DNA from: Comamonadaceae bacterium
GTDB taxonomy: Bacteria > Pseudomonadota > Gammaproteobacteria > Burkholderiales > Burkholderiaceae_C
Length of the DNA stretch: 64,000 nucleotides
Direction of reading: 5' to 3'
Assembly (NCBI GenBank): GCA_947455145.1
Contig: CANGME010000010.1
Location: forward strand, 62,001 to 126,000
Each line of letters opens with the position of its first letter. The first letter of the stretch is position 1. Shown here one piece after another: positions 61,613 to 64,000 of this stretch. The notes under the pieces were generated by a model. The model was not told where the DNA came from. It saw nothing but the letters and a program-made list of their open reading frames with translations, and ran no database searches. The position numbers were made by a program, and so were the translations under genes.

Positions 61613-62571
61613 GCTTCTGTCCCCGCCACAATGCTCATCACCGCCATGCGCACCGCGATGCCAAAGGTCACCTGCGGCAAAATCACGCTTTGCTTGCCGT
61701 CCACCACCGCAGAATCAATCTCAACGCCGCGGTTGATCGGGCCCGGGTGCATCACGATGGCATCGGGCTTGGCGAGTTGCAGTTTCTCCGGCGTCAGGCC
61801 AAAGCTTTTGAAGAACTCTTGGCTGGACGGCAGCAAAGCGCCGCTCATGCGCTCGTTTTGCAGGCGCAGCATGATGATGACGTCGCAGCCCTTGATGCCT
61901 TCTTCCAGAGAATGACAGACCCGAACACCCATGGGCGCCATGTCGGACGGCACCAGGGTTTTAGGGCCGACCACACGCACTTCGGCACAGCCCAAGGTGG
62001 TGAGCGCATGAATGTCAGAGCGGGCCACGCGGGAGTGCAGCACATCACCCACGATGGCCACCGTGAGGTTGGAGAAATCTTTCTTGTAGTGCCGGATGGT
62101 GTACATATCCAGCAGGCCCTGCGTCGGATGCTCATGGCGGCCATCACCCGCGTTGATGACGTGCACATGGGGCGCAACGTGTTGTGCAATGAGGTACGGC
62201 GCACCGGATTCGCTGTGCCGGACGACAAACAGATCGGCCGCCATGGCGCTTAGGTTGGCGATGGTGTCGAGCAAGCTCTCGCCCTTAGACGCCGAGGAGC
62301 GGGCGATGTCCAAGTTGATGACGTCAGCGCTCAAGCGCTTGGCGGCGATCTCAAAGGTGGTGCGGGTGCGAGTGGAGTTCTCGAAGAACAGGTTGAAGAC
62401 ACTTTTACCCCGCATCAGAGGCACTTTCTTGACCTCACGGTCGCTGACACTGACGAAGTTGGCGGCAGAGTCGAGGATGTGGGTCAGGATGTCTTTGGGC
62501 AGGCCCTCAACCGCCAGCAGGTGCAGCAGTTCGCCATGCTTATTGAGCTGCGGATTGCGTTTGAAAAGCAT
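61609..62571 (-). CDS. pyrB: Aspartate carbamoyltransferase, catalytic chain
   Basis: PyrB makes carbamoyl aspartate, the committed step of pyrimidine synthesis. The 320-residue protein has the carbamoyl-phosphate motif [13 protein letters not shown], the [14 protein letters not shown] segment and [13 protein letters not shown] near the C-terminus. It starts at 62571, overlapping the pyrR stop by one base, and overlaps pyrC' downstream. Catalytic residues look intact. Confidence 0.97.
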   Translation of the reverse strand: MLFKRNPQLNKHGELLHLLAVEGLPKDILTHILDSAANFVSVSDREVKKVPLMRGKSVFNLFFENSTRTRTTFEIAAKRLSADVINLDIARSSASKGESLLDTIANLSAMAADLFVVRHSESGAPYLIAQHVAPHVHVINAGDGRHEHPTQGLLDMYTIRHYKKDFSNLTVAIVGDVLHSRVARSDIHALTTLGCAEVRVVGPKTLVPSDMAPMGVRVCHSLEEGIKGCDVIIMLRLQNERMSGALLPSSQEFFKSFGLTPEKLQLAKPDAIVMHPGPINRGVEIDSAVVDGKQSVILPQVTFGIAVRMAVMSIVAGTEA

Positions 62572-63110
62572 CAGGCTGCCTCCACTTTGAAACTGAAATG
62601 CCCGGCCTCATCTCGTGCCAACGCCAGCGATTGGGACGGGGCTAGGTTGACGCGGGCGGCACAGAAGTCCGGCTGGATTGGCAGCTCCCTCCCGCCACGA
62701 TCCACCAGCACGGCCAGTTGGATGCTGGCGGGTCGTCCATAGTCGAAGATCTCATTGATCGCCGCACGAATGGTGCGCCCGGTATAGAGGACGTCATCAA
62801 GTAGCACGATGTGCGCATCATTCACATCAAAAGGCAGCAGGGTTTGCCCACCAGCGGCAAGACCTCGGCTTAAAAAATCATCGCGGTGCATGGCCGATGA
62901 AATGATGCCGGGCTTACCTTCCAAACCCATGTCCCGTTGCAATTGCTCGGCCAGCCAGGCCCCCCCTGAAGTGATGCCGACTAGCCGGGTATGTGGTTGA
63001 AACAGGCCCTTGACGCCATGCAAGAGGTCGGCGTAAAGGGCTTGCGCATCAAGTGCGAGTAAAGCGCCCACGCTTGTCGCTTCGCGAACTGCGTTGCTTA
63101 TGGTATTCAT
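62571..63110 (-). CDS. pyrR: PyrR-type phosphoribosyltransferase/regulator
   Basis: A 179-residue type I phosphoribosyltransferase with the PRPP-binding motif [17 protein letters not shown], as in PyrR, the uracil phosphoribosyltransferase that also regulates pyr genes in some bacteria. It overlaps ruvX by ATGA. No PyrR-binding attenuator could be sought, as the operon start is outside the window. Confidence 0.93.
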   Translation of the reverse strand: MNTISNAVREATSVGALLALDAQALYADLLHGVKGLFQPHTRLVGITSGGAWLAEQLQRDMGLEGKPGIISSAMHRDDFLSRGLAAGGQTLLPFDVNDAHIVLLDDVLYTGRTIRAAINEIFDYGRPASIQLAVLVDRGGRELPIQPDFCAARVNLAPSQSLALARDEAGHFSFKVEAA

Positions 63111-63532
63111 TCAATCCCTCTCAAAAATTGCTCCAAGATGATGCAGGCCGCCCCTGCGTCGGCATCTTTCGCACCGCTGGCCAATGCCTCGGTGGTACTG
63201 TAGCGCTCATCGACTTCAAACACAGGCAAACCGAAACGCCCCCGCAATTGCCGCGCAAACTTTTGGGCACGCATGGTGTTTTCATGCGCAGCGCCATCTG
63301 GGTGGTAGGGCACACCCACCACCAAGGCGTCGGGTTGCCACTCTCGCAAACGCTCGGTGATGCGGGCAAAACGGGCATCACCTTCGGCCTGAATCGTGGC
63401 TTGTGGCTGGGCGCTACGCAGCAGACGGTTGCCCACGGCCACCCCTGTGCGTTTGATGCCAAAGTCCAACGCTAAAAAGGTGGTTAACGTGGCAGGAACC
63501 GGAGCTTGCGTTGGTGCTTGGGCCATGCTCAT
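63107..63532 (-). CDS. ruvX: YqgF/RuvX family putative Holliday-junction resolvase
   Basis: A 141-residue RNase-H-fold protein, thought to act in pre-16S rRNA processing. It has FLALDFGIKRTGVAVG, DALVVGVPYHPDG, VDERYSTTEA and the late Asp in KDADAGAACIILEQFL. The ATG at 63532 overlaps the yqgE stop as ATGA and is preferred to a second ATG two codons later. Confidence 0.93.
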   Translation of the reverse strand: MSMAQAPTQAPVPATLTTFLALDFGIKRTGVAVGNRLLRSAQPQATIQAEGDARFARITERLREWQPDALVVGVPYHPDGAAHENTMRAQKFARQLRGRFGLPVFEVDERYSTTEALASGAKDADAGAACIILEQFLRGIE

Positions 63533-64000
63533 GCATGCCCCGCATCTGGGGACAACATCCAAGCCTGCAGACCCAGCAAAGCCAATGCTTTGTCGTAGCG
63601 CTGTGCGACCGGGGTGTCGAAGATGACGGCCTGATCGGCGTCTACAGTCAACCAAGCGTTTTCCCCAATCTCGGACTCCAACTGCCCCTCACCCCAAGCA
63701 GAGTAGCCTAGGGAGATCAACACGCGACGTGGACCGGCACCGGTGGCCAAAGCTTCAAGAACATCGCGGGAGGTGGTCATCTCCAGCCCCCCCGGTATGA
63801 CCATGGTGGAAGCGTAAACAGGGTCGCTGGCTTGTTCGACAGGAGTCAGCATGGACTCGTGCAAAACAAAGCCTCTTTCGGTCTGAACCGGCCCACCATG
63901 GAAAACAGGCTGACCCTTTAGGTCAGCGCGGCCCAGATGCAGCTCAACTTTTTCAAACAGTTTGTCCAGATTGATATCACTGGGCTTGTTGATGATCAAA
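63529..64000 (-). CDS. yqgE: YqgE/AlgH family protein (N-terminus beyond window)
   Basis: The visible part ends in the stop at 63529 and starts mid-protein at LIINKPSD, a segment that lies about 35 residues into YqgE. It has FHGGPVQTERGFVLH and LGYSAWGEGQLESEI, both diagnostic. The gene runs off the right edge, with its start upstream of position 64000 on the minus strand. It is coupled to ruvX. Confidence 0.95.
   Translation of the reverse strand, partial: LIINKPSDINLDKLFEKVELHLGRADLKGQPVFHGGPVQTERGFVLHESMLTPVEQASDPVYASTMVIPGGLEMTTSRDVLEALATGAGPRRVLISLGYSAWGEGQLESEIGENAWLTVDADQAVIFDTPVAQRYDKALALLGLQAWMLSPDAGHA

Overview
The window looks like chromosomal DNA of a Burkholderiales bacterium, probably Comamonadaceae-like (inference). 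The reasons are the many Bug-type (TctC) periplasmic receptors, a betaproteobacterial porin, a urtABCDE/ure cluster, a PyrC'-type (non-catalytic) dihydroorotase gene next to pyrB, and dispersed palindromes whose translations give the [17 protein letters not shown] and VIPAQAGIQ peptides. Coding density is high, many genes overlap by ATGA, and no tRNA, rRNA, CRISPR array or complete insertion sequence was seen.

Region 1 (1-14.4 kb) is a nitrogen block. Urease genes run leftward (ureA, ureB, ureC, then ureE, ureF, ureG, which is cut by the left edge). An AbrB-Doc toxin-antitoxin pair is wedged between ureC and ureE in the opposite direction. A complete urea ABC transporter, urtABCDE, runs rightward from a shared control region carrying two back-to-back sigma-54-type promoters. 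ureD lies beyond urtE, facing it, at the end of an operon for a taurine/nitrate/NMT1-type ABC importer. ureC contains an in-frame copy of a dispersed palindrome.

Region 2 (14.5-26.9 kb) holds an orphan GspE/PilB-like ATPase with four 30-residue MshEN-like repeats, an operon with three Bug receptors plus an Ldh2-type dehydrogenase, a metallo-beta-lactamase-fold hydrolase and a signal-less solute-binding protein, a diguanylate cyclase with an in-frame amber codon near its apparent start, an enoyl-CoA hydratase, a VapBC pair and an alpha/beta hydrolase.

Region 3 (26.9-49.4 kb) looks like a catabolic island. It has a complete tripartite tricarboxylate transporter with MmgE/PrpD, an atypical SDR, an AbrB-family membrane protein and a D-2-hydroxyacid dehydrogenase. 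A TonB receptor follows. A leftward six-gene operon encodes a bicupin, an EutA-like ASKHA protein, a prolyl-aminopeptidase-like hydrolase, an IorA/IorB molybdenum hydroxylase and a solute-binding protein. A divergent porin is followed by a binding protein, a UbiD-family decarboxylase and a cytochrome c. Three promoter regions of this island share a perfect GTTCC-N7-GGAAC palindrome, so they may form one regulon acting on an aromatic or N-heteroaromatic acid (inference).

Region 4 (49.4-64 kb) is mostly housekeeping: TspO, an SRPBCC protein, a Phd/RelE pair beside a decayed BrnA-like antitoxin and a frameshifted hypothetical gene, ruvA, a phoH-like ATPase, ybeY, a truncated haemoglobin divergent from a winged-helix/TPR regulator, a Fur-box-controlled iron permease and ATPase, and a translationally coupled yqgE-ruvX-pyrR-pyrB-pyrC'-plsC operon cut by the right edge.
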